DNA from: Accumulibacter sp.
GTDB lineage: Bacteria > Pseudomonadota > Gammaproteobacteria > Burkholderiales > Rhodocyclaceae
Direction of reading: 5' to 3'
DNA: 64,000 nt
Assembly: GCA_017302455.1 (NCBI GenBank)
Contig: JAFLDO010000002.1
Coordinates: 62,001-126,000, forward strand
Shown here: positions 44,403 to 54,770 of the stretch, piece by piece
How positions within the stretch are numbered: position 1 is the first letter of the stretch
Layout: every line of letters starts with the position of its first letter
Position numbers and translations under genes: made by a program
Notes under the pieces: model-generated
Seen by the model: only the letters and a program-made list of their open reading frames with translations
Told to the model about the DNA's origin: nothing
Database searches by the model: none

Positions 44403-45101
44403 ATGTTGCTGCGTCTCGCCGTCTTTCTTCTTGTCCTCGCCAACCTGCTGCTGTTCGCGTGGACGCAGGGCTACCTCGGCAGGTCCGGCAACCCCGACGC
44501 CCAGCGCGTCGCGCAGCAGGTGCTCCCGGAGCAGTTGCGCATCGTCTCGCGCGGGGAGCCGGCACGCGCGCCGAGTACGAAAGACGACAGCGACAAGACG
44601 GTCGACAAGAGGAACGGCAACGGCGAATTCTGTCAGGTGTGGAGTGATCTGGCGAACGCCGATGCCGATCAGGTCGAGCGACTGCTCGGCGAACAGTTTG
44701 CGGCCTTCAAGGCGAGCCGGCGGACGACGGCCGAGATCAGCGGCTACTGGGTTTTCGTTCCTCCGCTTGCCAGCAAGGACGAAGCGAGCCGGAAGGCGGC
44801 CGAACTGGAGCAACTGGGGGTCCAGGAGTTCTTCGTCGTGACCGGCGGCGGGCCCAACCAACTGGCCATCTCACTGGGGACCTACCGGAGCGAGGCAGCC
44901 GCCAACACCCGACTGGAAGCGCTGCGTGCGAAAGGGGTCAAGTCTGCTCGGGTTGGCGAGCGCAAGGGCAAACCGGTCAATGCGCTCGAAATCCGTGGCC
45001 CGGAGGCGCAGGCCGAAGCGCTGCGTCAGGCCATAGTCGCTCTCCTGCCGAAGGCTTCCAGCCCGAGCGCCTGCAAGGTGCGAAGCGAGCCCGCACCATG
45101 A
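44403..45101 (+). CDS. SPOR-domain membrane protein
   Basis: 232 residues. One N-terminal membrane helix (about 4-20), a charged linker, and a C-terminal SPOR-like region (about 105-190, YWVFVPPLASKDEASRKAAEL and ISLGTYRSEAAANTRLEAL). SPOR domains bind denuded peptidoglycan at the division site. It overlaps coaE by four bases and precedes zapD, so a role in division fits (inference). Confidence 0.75.
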   Translation: MLLRLAVFLLVLANLLLFAWTQGYLGRSGNPDAQRVAQQVLPEQLRIVSRGEPARAPSTKDDSDKTVDKRNGNGEFCQVWSDLANADADQVERLLGEQFAAFKASRRTTAEISGYWVFVPPLASKDEASRKAAELEQLGVQEFFVVTGGGPNQLAISLGTYRSEAAANTRLEALRAKGVKSARVGERKGKPVNALEIRGPEAQAEALRQAIVALLPKASSPSACKVRSEPAP

Positions 45102-45721
45102 CTTTCGTTGTCGGTTTGACCGGCGGTATCGGCAGCGGCAAGAGTACGGTCGCCGAGCTTTTCGCGCAGCGAGGAGCCGCGCTGGTCGATACGGACGTCA
45201 TCGCTCATGCGCTGACCGGGGCGCAAGGTGGTGCCATGCGGGAATTGGCGGCGGCTTTCGGCGACGGTGTGCTGCGTGCTGACGGAGGCCTCGACCGGGC
45301 AGCCATGCGGCGCCTGGCTTTCGCCGACCCCGCGGTAAGAGCCCGGCTCGAGGCCATCCTGCATCCGCTGATCAGGGCGCAGAGCGAGGTCGCCTGTGCG
45401 GCTGCCGTGGCGGCACCGTATGTGCTGCTGATCGTCCCATTGCTGGTCGAATCGGCCGACTATCGCCGGCGGGCTGATCGGGTGCTCGTTGTCGACTGCG
45501 ACGAGGCGGTGCAGATTGCTCGCGTGATGGCGCGCAGCGGGCTTGCCGCCGAAGAGGTCGAGGCGATCATGGCGACACAGGCTTCGCGGGCACAGCGCCA
45601 GGCAGCCGCCGATGATCTGGTTTTCAATGACGGAGAAATGGCCGCGCTGGCTGCACAGGTGGATGGCCTGCATGAGAAATACCTTGATCTGGCCAGGAGC
45701 AAACTTCATGCTGCCCGTTGA
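45098..45721 (+). CDS. coaE: Dephospho-CoA kinase
   Basis: 207 residues, normal size. P-loop GLTGGIGSGKSTVAELF is at the N-terminus, with DTDVIAHAL and HPLIRAQ as further family motifs. It phosphorylates dephospho-CoA in the last step of coenzyme A synthesis. It overlaps the SPOR gene (ATGA); zapD follows after 60 bases. Confidence 0.95.
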   Translation: MTFVVGLTGGIGSGKSTVAELFAQRGAALVDTDVIAHALTGAQGGAMRELAAAFGDGVLRADGGLDRAAMRRLAFADPAVRARLEAILHPLIRAQSEVACAAAVAAPYVLLIVPLLVESADYRRRADRVLVVDCDEAVQIARVMARSGLAAEEVEAIMATQASRAQRQAAADDLVFNDGEMAALAAQVDGLHEKYLDLARSKLHAAR

Positions 45722-45781
45722 GGTTTTGCTGCAAATGCTTCAGAATCATCGGAAATCCCCGTATCCGACGCTGGCGGCTGT

Positions 45782-46537
45782 GTGATCACCTACGAATATC
45801 CTTTCAACGAACGCATACGCACGCTGTTGCGGCTCGAGGACTTGTTCCAGAAGAGCGGCAACTTCATGCAGGGAGACGGCTCACAGGAACACCACGTGGT
45901 GTTGCTGACCCTGTTCGAGATCCTTGACGTGGCGGGGCGCGCCGACCTGAAGATGGATCTGATTCAGGAACTCGAACGGCAGCGGCAAAGCCTTCTGGTT
46001 TTTCGCAACAACCCGGACATCTCCGAGGAAGCGCTCTCCGGCGCCCTCTACGAGATCGAGCATGCCTCCGCGGCACTTCTCGGGATGACCGGCAAGATCG
46101 GCCAGCACCTCCGCGACAACGACTGGCTGATGAGCATCAAGAGTCGCGCGAGCATTCCCGGGGGAGTCTGCGAGTTCGATCTGCCTTCGTATCACTACTG
46201 GCGCCATCAGGCCCCCGGTGTGCGGCGAGAAGCCTTGCTCGGCTGGCTGCAGCCGCTGCTGCCGCTGCGTGACGCGCTGACCATCGTCCTTCGCCTGTTG
46301 CGTGCCAGTGGTCGTCCGGAGCATCACATCGCCACCGGCGGCGCTTTTCAGCTGATGCTGGGCGCCAGCAGTTCGCAGATGGTACGTATCTCGCTGCGCC
46401 TGCACGATCCTTTCATCCCCGAAATCAGCGCCAACAAGTATGCGCTGAACATTCGTTTCACCCGCCCGGACAGCGATCATCGGCCGCGACATTGTGACAA
46501 CGACGTCGAGTTCGACATGCTGTTCTGCAACCTGTAG
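45782..46537 (+). CDS. zapD: Cell division protein ZapD
   Basis: 251 residues. EYPFNERIRTLLRLEDLF at the N-terminus is diagnostic. ZapD crosslinks FtsZ filaments. The GTG at 45782 gives the normal N-terminus VITYEYPFNE. The coaE-zapD order is conserved in betaproteobacteria, usually with yacG, which is not seen here. Confidence 0.94.
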   Translation: MITYEYPFNERIRTLLRLEDLFQKSGNFMQGDGSQEHHVVLLTLFEILDVAGRADLKMDLIQELERQRQSLLVFRNNPDISEEALSGALYEIEHASAALLGMTGKIGQHLRDNDWLMSIKSRASIPGGVCEFDLPSYHYWRHQAPGVRREALLGWLQPLLPLRDALTIVLRLLRASGRPEHHIATGGAFQLMLGASSSQMVRISLRLHDPFIPEISANKYALNIRFTRPDSDHRPRHCDNDVEFDMLFCNL

Positions 46538-46712
46538 GCCGCTTCCGTTTCGTCGCCAGGATCGCGATGACCGGTCCGCTTTGACGTCACGCGGCTTGAC
46601 GTGGTCTGTTTTGCCCGCGGCTGAGTTTGGGGCTCGCGGTGGTGGCCCCCCTCGTCGGTACACTCCATCCGCATTTGCACCAGCCTGCTCAACTCCCAAG
46701 ACGACTCGCGCG

Positions 46713-47921
46713 ATGTTCCGAACACTCAATCAGCCGGCTCTATGGACGGTAACTCTGGCGGCGGCCGGCATCCTGATGGTGACCATGGGTGCCCGGCAAT
46801 CGCTCGGGCTCTTCGTCTCGCCGCTCAATACCGCCACCGGTCTGGGCGTCGCGTCGATCAGCCTGGCTCTGGCCGTCGGGCAATTCGCCTGGGGAGCCGT
46901 CCAGCCTCTGGCTGGCGCGGCGGCTGACCGCTACGGGCCGGGGCGGGTGCTGCTGGGCGGGCTGCTGCTGCTCGCTCTGGGCAGTGCGATCACCCCGTTG
47001 ATGAGCAGCACCTGGGGTCTGGTCGTGTCGCTCGGGCTACTCTCGGCGATCGGTTCGGGAGCCGGCAGCTTCTCGGTACTGATCGGCGCTTCGAGCCAAC
47101 GCCTGCCGCTCGAAGCACGCGGTGCCGCCTCCGGCGTCATCAACGCCGGTGGGTCGTTCGGTCAGTTCGTCTTCGCGCCGATCCTGCAGGCGCTGATTCA
47201 GTCGATTGGCTGGATGGGTGCGATGTGGTCGCTGGCGTTGATGACCCTGGCGGCCGTGCCGCTGGTGCCGGCGGTGTCGAAGCCGCTCGCCGATCCTCCC
47301 CGGCGCGCCAGTGGCGAGGCAGGCCTCTGGCGGAGCGTTCAGGAGGCAATGGCGGACCGCAGCTACCAGTTCCTGAATCTGGGGTTCTTCACCTGTGGTT
47401 TCCACATCGCTTTTCTGGTTACCCATTTGCCGGGCGAGGTCGCGCTCTGCGGTTTGCCATCCGCCGTCGCCAGTTGGGCGCTGGCGATCATCGGCCTGTC
47501 CAACATCGTCGGCAGCCTCTATGCCGGTTCCTGCGTCGCCCGCTATCGCAGCAAGATCGTCCTGTTCTGGATGTACGCTTCGCGCGCGCTGATGATTGCA
47601 CTGTACCTGGCAGCGCCGAAGACCGACCTGACTTTCTACGTCTTCGCGGCCGGGCTGGGCTTCACCTGGCTGGCCACCGTGCCACCAACTGCCGCCATCG
47701 TTGGCAAGCTGTTCGGTGTGCGCTATCTGGGCACGCTGTTCGGCATGAGCCTGCTGTCGCATCAGATCGGTGGCTTCTTCGGCGCGTATCTGGGTGGCAT
47801 TGCGCTCACCGAGTTCGGCGACTATGCCTGGATGTGGTACGCCGACATCGTTCTGGCGGCAGGCGCGGCGCTCTGCAACCTGCCGATCCGGGAGGCCGCG
47901 CTGACCAGGCCGGCGACCTGA
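46713..47921 (+). CDS. MFS transporter (OFA / monocarboxylate-like)
   Basis: 402 residues, 12 membrane helices. GARQSLGLFVSPL in helix 1, ADRYGPGRVLL (motif A) and GSGAGSFSVLIGASSQRLP in helix 4-5 are seen in oxalate/formate- and nitrate-type antiporter relatives. The substrate is not identifiable. The start at 46713 matches helix 1; the frame is open upstream. The 175-base gap before it shows no clear feature. Confidence 0.8.
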   Translation: MFRTLNQPALWTVTLAAAGILMVTMGARQSLGLFVSPLNTATGLGVASISLALAVGQFAWGAVQPLAGAAADRYGPGRVLLGGLLLLALGSAITPLMSSTWGLVVSLGLLSAIGSGAGSFSVLIGASSQRLPLEARGAASGVINAGGSFGQFVFAPILQALIQSIGWMGAMWSLALMTLAAVPLVPAVSKPLADPPRRASGEAGLWRSVQEAMADRSYQFLNLGFFTCGFHIAFLVTHLPGEVALCGLPSAVASWALAIIGLSNIVGSLYAGSCVARYRSKIVLFWMYASRALMIALYLAAPKTDLTFYVFAAGLGFTWLATVPPTAAIVGKLFGVRYLGTLFGMSLLSHQIGGFFGAYLGGIALTEFGDYAWMWYADIVLAAGAALCNLPIREAALTRPAT

Positions 47922-47933
47922 CGATTGCCTGGC

Positions 47934-48671
47934 ATGTCCCAGCACCTGAACCCTCTCGGACAACCGGTTGGTGAGTCGCTTGCCGACTGGCAGGTGCCGC
48001 CGCATCCGCCTGGTCAGATTCTGGAGGGTCGTCTGGCCCGTCTCGAGCCACTCGTGGCTCGGCATGCCGCCAGCCTGTATGCGGCGCATGCTCTGGATGC
48101 TGACAACCGGAACTGGACCTACCTGCCCTATGGTCCGTTCGACACCTTCGACAGCTACTGCGCGTGGATCGACAGGCACTGTCGCGGCCGCGACCCGTTG
48201 TTCTACGCGATTGTCGAGCGGACCTCCGACGCGGCGGTCGGGGTTGCCAGCTACTTGCGGGTCGCGCCGGCAAGTGGCTCGATCGAGGTTGGCCACATCA
48301 ATTTCTCGCCACGTCTGCAGCAGACGCCGGCCGCGACCGAGGCCATGTATCTGCTGATGAAGCACGCTTTCGAACTCGGCTATCGACGTTACGAGTGGAA
48401 GTGCGATGCGCTCAATGCGCCGTCGCGTGCGGCGGCGCTGCGTCTGGGCCTGTCGTTCGAGGGTATCTTCCGGCAGGCGACGGTGGTCAAGGGACGCAAT
48501 CGGGATACCGCCTGGTATGCGGCAATCGATCGGGAGTGGCCGCTTCTCGACGCTGCCTTCGCGCGCTGGCTCGATCCGGCGAATTTCGACGCCGCCGAAA
48601 AGCAACGCGTCGCGCTCTCGGCACTGACCCGGTTATCCCTTCAAGGCGGCGCGCTGCTGCCGGTAGGCTAA
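47934..48671 (+). CDS. GNAT-family N-acetyltransferase (RimJ/RimL-like)
   Basis: 245 residues. The fold is indicated by LEGRLARLEPL at the start, NWTYLPYGPFDTFDSY, GVASYLRVAP, IEVGHINFSP and the C-terminal RRYEWKCDALNAPSRAAALRLGLSFEG (given in parts). These acetylate amino groups of proteins or small molecules; the target is unknown. It starts 12 bases after the MFS gene and converges with the InaA gene, overlapping it by 39 bases. Confidence 0.82.
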   Translation: MSQHLNPLGQPVGESLADWQVPPHPPGQILEGRLARLEPLVARHAASLYAAHALDADNRNWTYLPYGPFDTFDSYCAWIDRHCRGRDPLFYAIVERTSDAAVGVASYLRVAPASGSIEVGHINFSPRLQQTPAATEAMYLLMKHAFELGYRRYEWKCDALNAPSRAAALRLGLSFEGIFRQATVVKGRNRDTAWYAAIDREWPLLDAAFARWLDPANFDAAEKQRVALSALTRLSLQGGALLPVG

Positions 48672-49364
48672 AAGAAAACAGGCCCGGTCGTCGTCGCTCC
48701 ACACCTGGGTGTGGCGCATCAACTGGTCGAGGTCATGTGCGCCGACGCGCTCACGGCTGAGGCCCAGGCGCAGTTTCTCCAGGTCGATGAAGCGGACATC
48801 GGCTTCCTGGTAATCCGGCCCGGCCGCGGGCGAGCGACGGACAAACAGATGCTTGCCGTAGAGGCAGCTGTGTTGCAGGCGGTGATGATGCAGGCGCGCA
48901 CAGGCCAGGGCCACTGCCCTGATCAGCGAGCGCCGCTGCGAGGGGTCGCCGCGGTCGGCCGCGGCATCCCATTCGTCAAGGCTGATCGAGTCATCGAGCG
49001 CGCGCGTGACGAGAATCGCACGCCACTTTCCGGCGGCTAGCCGGTCGCCATAATAGAGCGCCTCGACGGCGCCGATCGCGTGCTCCTGCAGGCGCCGGAT
49101 GTTCAGGTACTCGCGATAGAAGGTCGGGATGCCGCGTAACGGATGCCGCCACGTTCGGCACAGGTGGTTCTCCTGCCGTTTCAGGAAGATGGCCGTGCCA
49201 TCTGCCAGTACATGGCGGCTGACGCCGCTCCAGCCACCGCGTCGCTCGTTTGGGGCTTCATGCCAGTCGGTGTCGAGTGACCACAGCGCCGCGAAATCGG
49301 CGAGACCGCTGGCGGCTAGCTGCGCGCGCGCGGCCGCATTCGGGAAGATGTCGCGAACTGTCAC
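48633..49364 (-). CDS. Lipopolysaccharide kinase InaA-family protein
   Basis: 243 residues. GGWSGVSRH near residue 43, the Lys in AIFLKRQENH, YREYLNIRRL and the catalytic-loop-like ARLHHHRLQHSCLYGKHLFV followed by VRFIDLEKLRLG resemble the small Kdo/WaaP-InaA kinase family. The family phosphorylates lipopolysaccharide sugars or has a stress role. It is followed downstream only by the convergent acetyltransferase. Confidence 0.8.
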   Translation of the reverse strand: MTVRDIFPNAAARAQLAASGLADFAALWSLDTDWHEAPNERRGGWSGVSRHVLADGTAIFLKRQENHLCRTWRHPLRGIPTFYREYLNIRRLQEHAIGAVEALYYGDRLAAGKWRAILVTRALDDSISLDEWDAAADRGDPSQRRSLIRAVALACARLHHHRLQHSCLYGKHLFVRRSPAAGPDYQEADVRFIDLEKLRLGLSRERVGAHDLDQLMRHTQVWSDDDRACFLLAYRQQRAALKG

Positions 49365-49397
49365 CGGCGCCGGTCTGGCCGGCGAGCCAGCCCTTGC

Positions 49398-50096
49398 CTA
49401 GACAGACTTCTTGCGCAACACATAGGTTCGCCACATGAATACGCGTGGCAGGAAATCCACGTGCCCGACAATCACGAGGCCGGCATCGCGGCATTCCTGC
49501 TCGAATTGTGCACTCGGCACGATGAATCGGTTGTCGCTCTTTTCACCACCCTGGCGCCGTTTTTCTTCGAGTTTGCGGCGGCGCCAGGCCTTGTAGTTGC
49601 CGTCGACCCACAGCGAAAGCACTATGGTGTCGCGCGTGACGCGCCGAAACTCCTTGAGCAGGGCGACACGGTTGGTCGATTCGCCGATGTGGTGCATGAG
49701 GCGAATCGAGAAGACGCAATCGACACTGTTGTCGGGCAAGGTGATCTCGAAGGCGGAACACTGCAGCAGGCGGAAACGCCTTGCCACGGCGGGGTCGCGA
49801 ACCTTGGCGGCGATGTCCAGCATGGCTTGGCTGTAGTCGGCGGCGAGCAGTTCGCGCTGTGGGTCGGCAGCGAGCAGCGACCAGAAGCGGCCCGTACCGC
49901 AGGGCAGGTCGAGGACCGACGCCGGTTTGCCGGCCAGCGCCAGCGCACGTTCCGCCATCCGATGTTCCATCCGGTCGGACAGTTTCTTGCGGTGGTGTTT
50001 CTCGAAGTACTGCTGCGAATGGTCATCGGTGTACTTGTCCGAGAAGGGCAAGTGAATGGCAGCTTTCTGCTGGTCGCTCATGTGGTGGCTCGGCAT
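49398..50096 (-). CDS. Class I SAM-dependent methyltransferase
   Basis: 232 residues. The SAM motif is VLDLPCGTGRFWSLLA near residue 62, with DYSQAMLDIA and FSIRLMHHIGE. The substrate is unknown. The start at 50096 (MPSHHMSDQQ) has AGGG six bases upstream; 50081 is an alternative. It lies 33 bases upstream of the InaA kinase gene on the same strand and may be co-transcribed, so an envelope-related substrate is possible (inference). Confidence 0.82.
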   Translation of the reverse strand: MPSHHMSDQQKAAIHLPFSDKYTDDHSQQYFEKHHRKKLSDRMEHRMAERALALAGKPASVLDLPCGTGRFWSLLAADPQRELLAADYSQAMLDIAAKVRDPAVARRFRLLQCSAFEITLPDNSVDCVFSIRLMHHIGESTNRVALLKEFRRVTRDTIVLSLWVDGNYKAWRRRKLEEKRRQGGEKSDNRFIVPSAQFEQECRDAGLVIVGHVDFLPRVFMWRTYVLRKKSV

Positions 50097-50209
50097 CTGG
50101 TGCCCTGGACGGGCCGACGTTCGGAAGGAGAAAGAGGATAGCACATACGGCGCGCCGCCTCCGCGCTGGACGGGTTGCCGGCCGGAAACCTCCACGGGCC
50201 GGTCTGGAG

Positions 50210-51328
50210 CTAGGTCAGGATCAGGTTGTCACGGTGAATGATTTCCGGCTCGTCGATGTAGCCAAGGATGTCTTCGATGTCCTGGCTGGCGTGGCGCGCA
50301 ATTCGCCGCGAGTCGCTGCTGCCATAGTTGGCGAGGCCACGCGCAATCTCCTTGCCATCGCCCGTGACACAAGCGACGGCCGCACCACGTTCGAATTCTC
50401 CCTGGACGGCAAGGACGCCGATCGGCAGCAGGCTCTTGCCTTCCCGTAGCGCGCGCACGGCACCTCTGTCCAGCGTCAGTTTGCCGTTGAGCTGGAGGTG
50501 GTCGGCCAGCCATTGCTTGCGCGCCGTGAGGGCTTGCGTCTCCGATACCAGGAGGGTGCCGAGCGATTCCCCGCGCGCCAGTCGCAGCATGACATCGCTC
50601 TCCCGGCCGCTGGCGATGACCGTGTGCGCTCCGCTGCGCGCCGCACGCTTGGCGGCAATGACCTTGGTGATCATGCCGCCTTTGCCGAACTGCGTGCCGG
50701 CGCCGCCGGCCATCGCTTCGAGTGCCGGCAGCCCGGCACGCGCTTCGCTGATCAGCGTGGCGGTTTCGTCCTTGCGCGGATCGGCAGTGAACAGGCCTTG
50801 CTGATCGGTGAGGATGATCAGACAATCGGCTTCGACGAGGTTGGCGACCAGCGCTCCGAGCGTGTCGTTATCGCCAAACTTGATTTCGTCGGTGACGACG
50901 GTGTCGTTCTCGTTGATGATCGGTACGACACCGAGTTCGAGGAGCGTAGTCAGTGTCGAGCGTGCATTGAGGTAACGCTTGCGGTCGGCGAGGTCGTCAT
51001 GCGTGAGCAGGATCTGCGCAGTGTGCAAGGCGTGCCGTGCAAAGGCACTTTCATAGGCCTGGGCCAGCCCCATCTGGCCGACTGCCGCTGCCGCCTGCAG
51101 TTCGTGCACGGCGCGCGGGCGTTTGTGCCATTCGAGGCGCTGCATGCCGCAGGCGATGGCGCCGGAGGAGACGAGGATCACCTGTCGCTCCGAACGCCGC
51201 AAGCTGGCGATCTGTCTGGCCCACTCGTCGATGGCGGCGAGATCGAGTCCTTCGCCGTTGTTGGTGACCAGGGCGGAGCCGACCTTGATGACCAGTCGGC
51301 GGGCAGTGGCGATGCGGGTGATGGCCAT
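50210..51328 (-). CDS. proB: Glutamate 5-kinase
   Basis: 372 residues. [29 protein letters not shown] and [17 protein letters not shown] are family motifs, and a C-terminal PUA domain (about 280-365) is present. It starts proline synthesis by phosphorylating glutamate. The ATG at 51328 is two bases past the obgE stop; a GTG at 51334 overlapping that stop is the alternative. It is the last gene of the rplU-rpmA-obgE-proB run. Confidence 0.94.
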   Translation of the reverse strand: MAITRIATARRLVIKVGSALVTNNGEGLDLAAIDEWARQIASLRRSERQVILVSSGAIACGMQRLEWHKRPRAVHELQAAAAVGQMGLAQAYESAFARHALHTAQILLTHDDLADRKRYLNARSTLTTLLELGVVPIINENDTVVTDEIKFGDNDTLGALVANLVEADCLIILTDQQGLFTADPRKDETATLISEARAGLPALEAMAGGAGTQFGKGGMITKVIAAKRAARSGAHTVIASGRESDVMLRLARGESLGTLLVSETQALTARKQWLADHLQLNGKLTLDRGAVRALREGKSLLPIGVLAVQGEFERGAAVACVTGDGKEIARGLANYGSSDSRRIARHASQDIEDILGYIDEPEIIHRDNLILT

Positions 51329-51330
51329 GT

Positions 51331-52492
<1,162 letters not shown>

Positions 52493-52531
52493 GTCCAGGG
52501 GTGGCTGCCGAGGCAGCCGCCAGGCGGCGGT

Positions 52532-52798
52532 TCAGGCGGCAGTTGCCGGGACGATGCTCACCGTGCGCCGCCGCAACGCACCCTTGATCGCGAACTGGAC
52601 ATGTCCATCGACGAGCGCAAAGAGCGTGTGATCCTTGCCGATGCCCATGTTTTCGCCCGGATGGTACGCCGTGCCGCGCTGGCGAATGATGATGTTGCCG
52701 GCGCGAACCAGTTGACCGCCATAGCGCTTGACGCCAAGACGCTTTGCTTCCGAATCGCGGCCGTTGCGTACGCTGCCGCCTGCCTTCTTGTGTGCCAT
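52532..52798 (-). CDS. rpmA: Large ribosomal subunit protein bL27
   Basis: 88 residues, standard length. [17 protein letters not shown] at the N-terminus and [13 protein letters not shown] are conserved. It sits near the peptidyl-transferase centre. It is 19 bases downstream of rplU. Confidence 0.97.
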   Translation of the reverse strand: MAHKKAGGSVRNGRDSEAKRLGVKRYGGQLVRAGNIIIRQRGTAYHPGENMGIGKDHTLFALVDGHVQFAIKGALRRRTVSIVPATAA

Positions 52799-52817
52799 GA
52801 GTCAGACTCCTCTCGAT

Positions 52818-53153
52818 TCAGTCTGAAGCAAGCAGCGCCGCACCGTCGCTGATGACGTCCACCCGGATTTCGGTGTAGTTCTGGCGATGCCCCTGATGCT
52901 TCTGATAATGCTTGCGACGCCGCATCTTGAAGATGCGGACCTTGTCGTGGCGGCCTTGCGAAAGCACAGTTGCCTTGACCGTGGCGCCGGCGACGAGCGG
53001 CGTGCCGACCCTGACGGTCTCGCCTTCGCCCACCATCAGGACATGGTCAAGGGTGAGTTCTGCGCCAACGTCTGCCGGTATCTGTTCTATTTTCAGTTTT
53101 TCGCCGCTGACAACGCGATATTGCTTGCCCCCGGTTTTTATGACCGCGTACAT
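52818..53153 (-). CDS. rplU: Large ribosomal subunit protein bL21
   Basis: 111 residues. [14 protein letters not shown] at the N-terminus and the basic [16 protein letters not shown] region are diagnostic. The start at 53153 fits the family; an 8-residue longer reading begins inside the leader. It is transcribed from the near-consensus promoter at 53198-53225. Confidence 0.97.
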   Translation of the reverse strand: MYAVIKTGGKQYRVVSGEKLKIEQIPADVGAELTLDHVLMVGEGETVRVGTPLVAGATVKATVLSQGRHDKVRIFKMRRRKHYQKHQGHRQNYTEIRVDVISDGAALLASD

Positions 53154-53197
53154 GTTGGACTCCAAAGAACTAAACAAAGTGAAGCAAAGAACCGCGC

Positions 53198-53225
53198 ATT
53201 ATACGGAGTTCTTCGCTTGCGTCAA
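53198..53225 (-). promoter_or_regulatory. Sigma-70 promoter of rplU-rpmA
   Basis: On the minus strand TTGACG (53220-53225), 16 bases, TATAAT (53198-53203). The leader would be about 37 bases. ispB diverges on the other side. Confidence 0.85.
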
Positions 53226-53322
53226 AGGGTTTGCAATGCCCTGCAGGTCGGCGTCGCTTGACGCAAGGCAGGTCGACGCCTAAGATTCCGCAATTTTTGT
53301 GTCAAGGTGCCGTGCCGTGAGA

Positions 53323-54285
53323 ATGGAGCAGTTCTACAACCTGATCGAGCTCGATATGACGGCCGTCGACGCGGTGATCCGCAGGCGTCTTCATTCCGAC
53401 ATCGCGCTGGTCCGTCAGGTCGCGGAGTACATCATTCAGGGCGGTGGCAAGCGCCTGCGTCCGGCTCTGGTGCTGCTGGCAGCCGGTGCGCTGGACTATC
53501 GGGGGACGCACCATCACGAACTCGCCGCGGTGATCGAATTCATTCACACGGCCACGCTGCTGCACGATGACGTCGTCGATGGCTCGGACCTGCGGCGGGG
53601 TCGGGATACCGCGAACGCGATCTTCGGCAACTCGGCCAGCGTGCTGGTCGGTGATTTCCTGTATTCGCGCGCTTTCCAGATGATGGTTGCGGTCGACGAC
53701 ATGCGCGTCATGCGGGTGTTGTCGGACGCGACCAACGTCATCGCCGAGGGCGAGGTGCTGCAGTTGATGAATTGCCATGACGCGGACGTCGACGAGGCGG
53801 GCTACCTGCAAGTCATTCGCTACAAGACGGCCAAGCTGTTCGAGGCGGCGGCGCAACTGGGCGCCATAATCGGCGGCGGTTCTGCAGCAGCCGAGCAGGG
53901 CATGGCGACTTACGGCATCCACCTGGGGACGGCCTTTCAACTGATCGACGATGTGCTGGATTATTCCGGCGCCGAGGTGGAGACCGGGAAGCATCTGGGC
54001 GACGATCTTGCTGAAGGCAAGCCAACGCTGCCGCTGATCTTTGTGCTGCAGCATGGCAACACAGAACAGGCGGCTTGCGTAAGGCGGGCCATCGAGAGCG
54101 GCGGTCGGGACGACTTCCCCAACGTCCTGGCAGCGATTCGCGCCACCGGGGCGCTGGACTATGCGCGACGCAAGGCCAGGGCGGAGGCTGAACTCGCCGC
54201 AGCCGCACTCTCGGTCGTGCCTGCTTCTCAATACAAGGATTCCTTGCTAGAATTGTCCCTCTTCGCCGTTGCCAGAAGTTACTAG
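53323..54285 (+). CDS. ispB: Polyprenyl (octaprenyl) diphosphate synthase
   Basis: 320 residues. Both aspartate-rich motifs are intact: LLHDDVVDGSDLRRG and LIDDVLDYSG, with GGGKRLRPALVLL upstream. It builds the ubiquinone side chain. The ATG at 53323 is chosen; a GTG at 53299 would add eight residues. It is divergent from rplU, a conserved betaproteobacterial order. Confidence 0.94.
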   Translation: MEQFYNLIELDMTAVDAVIRRRLHSDIALVRQVAEYIIQGGGKRLRPALVLLAAGALDYRGTHHHELAAVIEFIHTATLLHDDVVDGSDLRRGRDTANAIFGNSASVLVGDFLYSRAFQMMVAVDDMRVMRVLSDATNVIAEGEVLQLMNCHDADVDEAGYLQVIRYKTAKLFEAAAQLGAIIGGGSAAAEQGMATYGIHLGTAFQLIDDVLDYSGAEVETGKHLGDDLAEGKPTLPLIFVLQHGNTEQAACVRRAIESGGRDDFPNVLAAIRATGALDYARRKARAEAELAAAALSVVPASQYKDSLLELSLFAVARSY

Positions 54286-54303
54286 CACGGTCGTTGCCTC
54301 GGT

Positions 54304-54381
<78 letters not shown>

Positions 54382-54530
54382 TTCAATCGCCGCGCTTCGC
54401 GCGGTTTCGCAAGGCGCTCACGGTTCTTCCGTAGGCGCTGTCATCGTCAGTCGCGCCAAATCGTTGTGCCCCGGGTTCCGTCGTCGGCAGCTTCTGCTAT
54501 GCTTGTCAGCCCTGCAGAATTCATCTGGCC

Positions 54531-54764
54531 ATGACGAAATACCTTTTGCTGATCGCGTTGGTCATCGCCGTCTGGTGGCTCTGGCGCCACGCCCGCAAGT
54601 CGCAGGCCGGAGCGGGGACGCGGCCGGCCCAGCGGGAGGTTGAACGGATGGTGCAGTGTGCCCGCTGCGGCGTCAATCAGCCGGTCAGCGAGAGCATTCT
54701 CGACGAAGGCCGCTACTACTGCTGCGCAGCCCATCTTCGCGAAGCACGCTCCGACGATCGCTGA
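54531..54764 (+). CDS. PP0621-family small membrane-anchored protein
   Basis: 77 residues. One N-terminal helix (about 4-20, YLLLIALVIAVWWLW) is followed by a short zinc-ribbon-like part: VQCARCGVNQP and YYCCAAHL. The family is conserved next to pilS in betaproteobacteria; its function is unknown. The stop is six bases before pilS. The 150 bases between the tRNA and this gene show nothing distinct. Confidence 0.75.
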   Translation: MTKYLLLIALVIAVWWLWRHARKSQAGAGTRPAQREVERMVQCARCGVNQPVSESILDEGRYYCCAAHLREARSDDR

Positions 54765-54770
54765 GTAGCC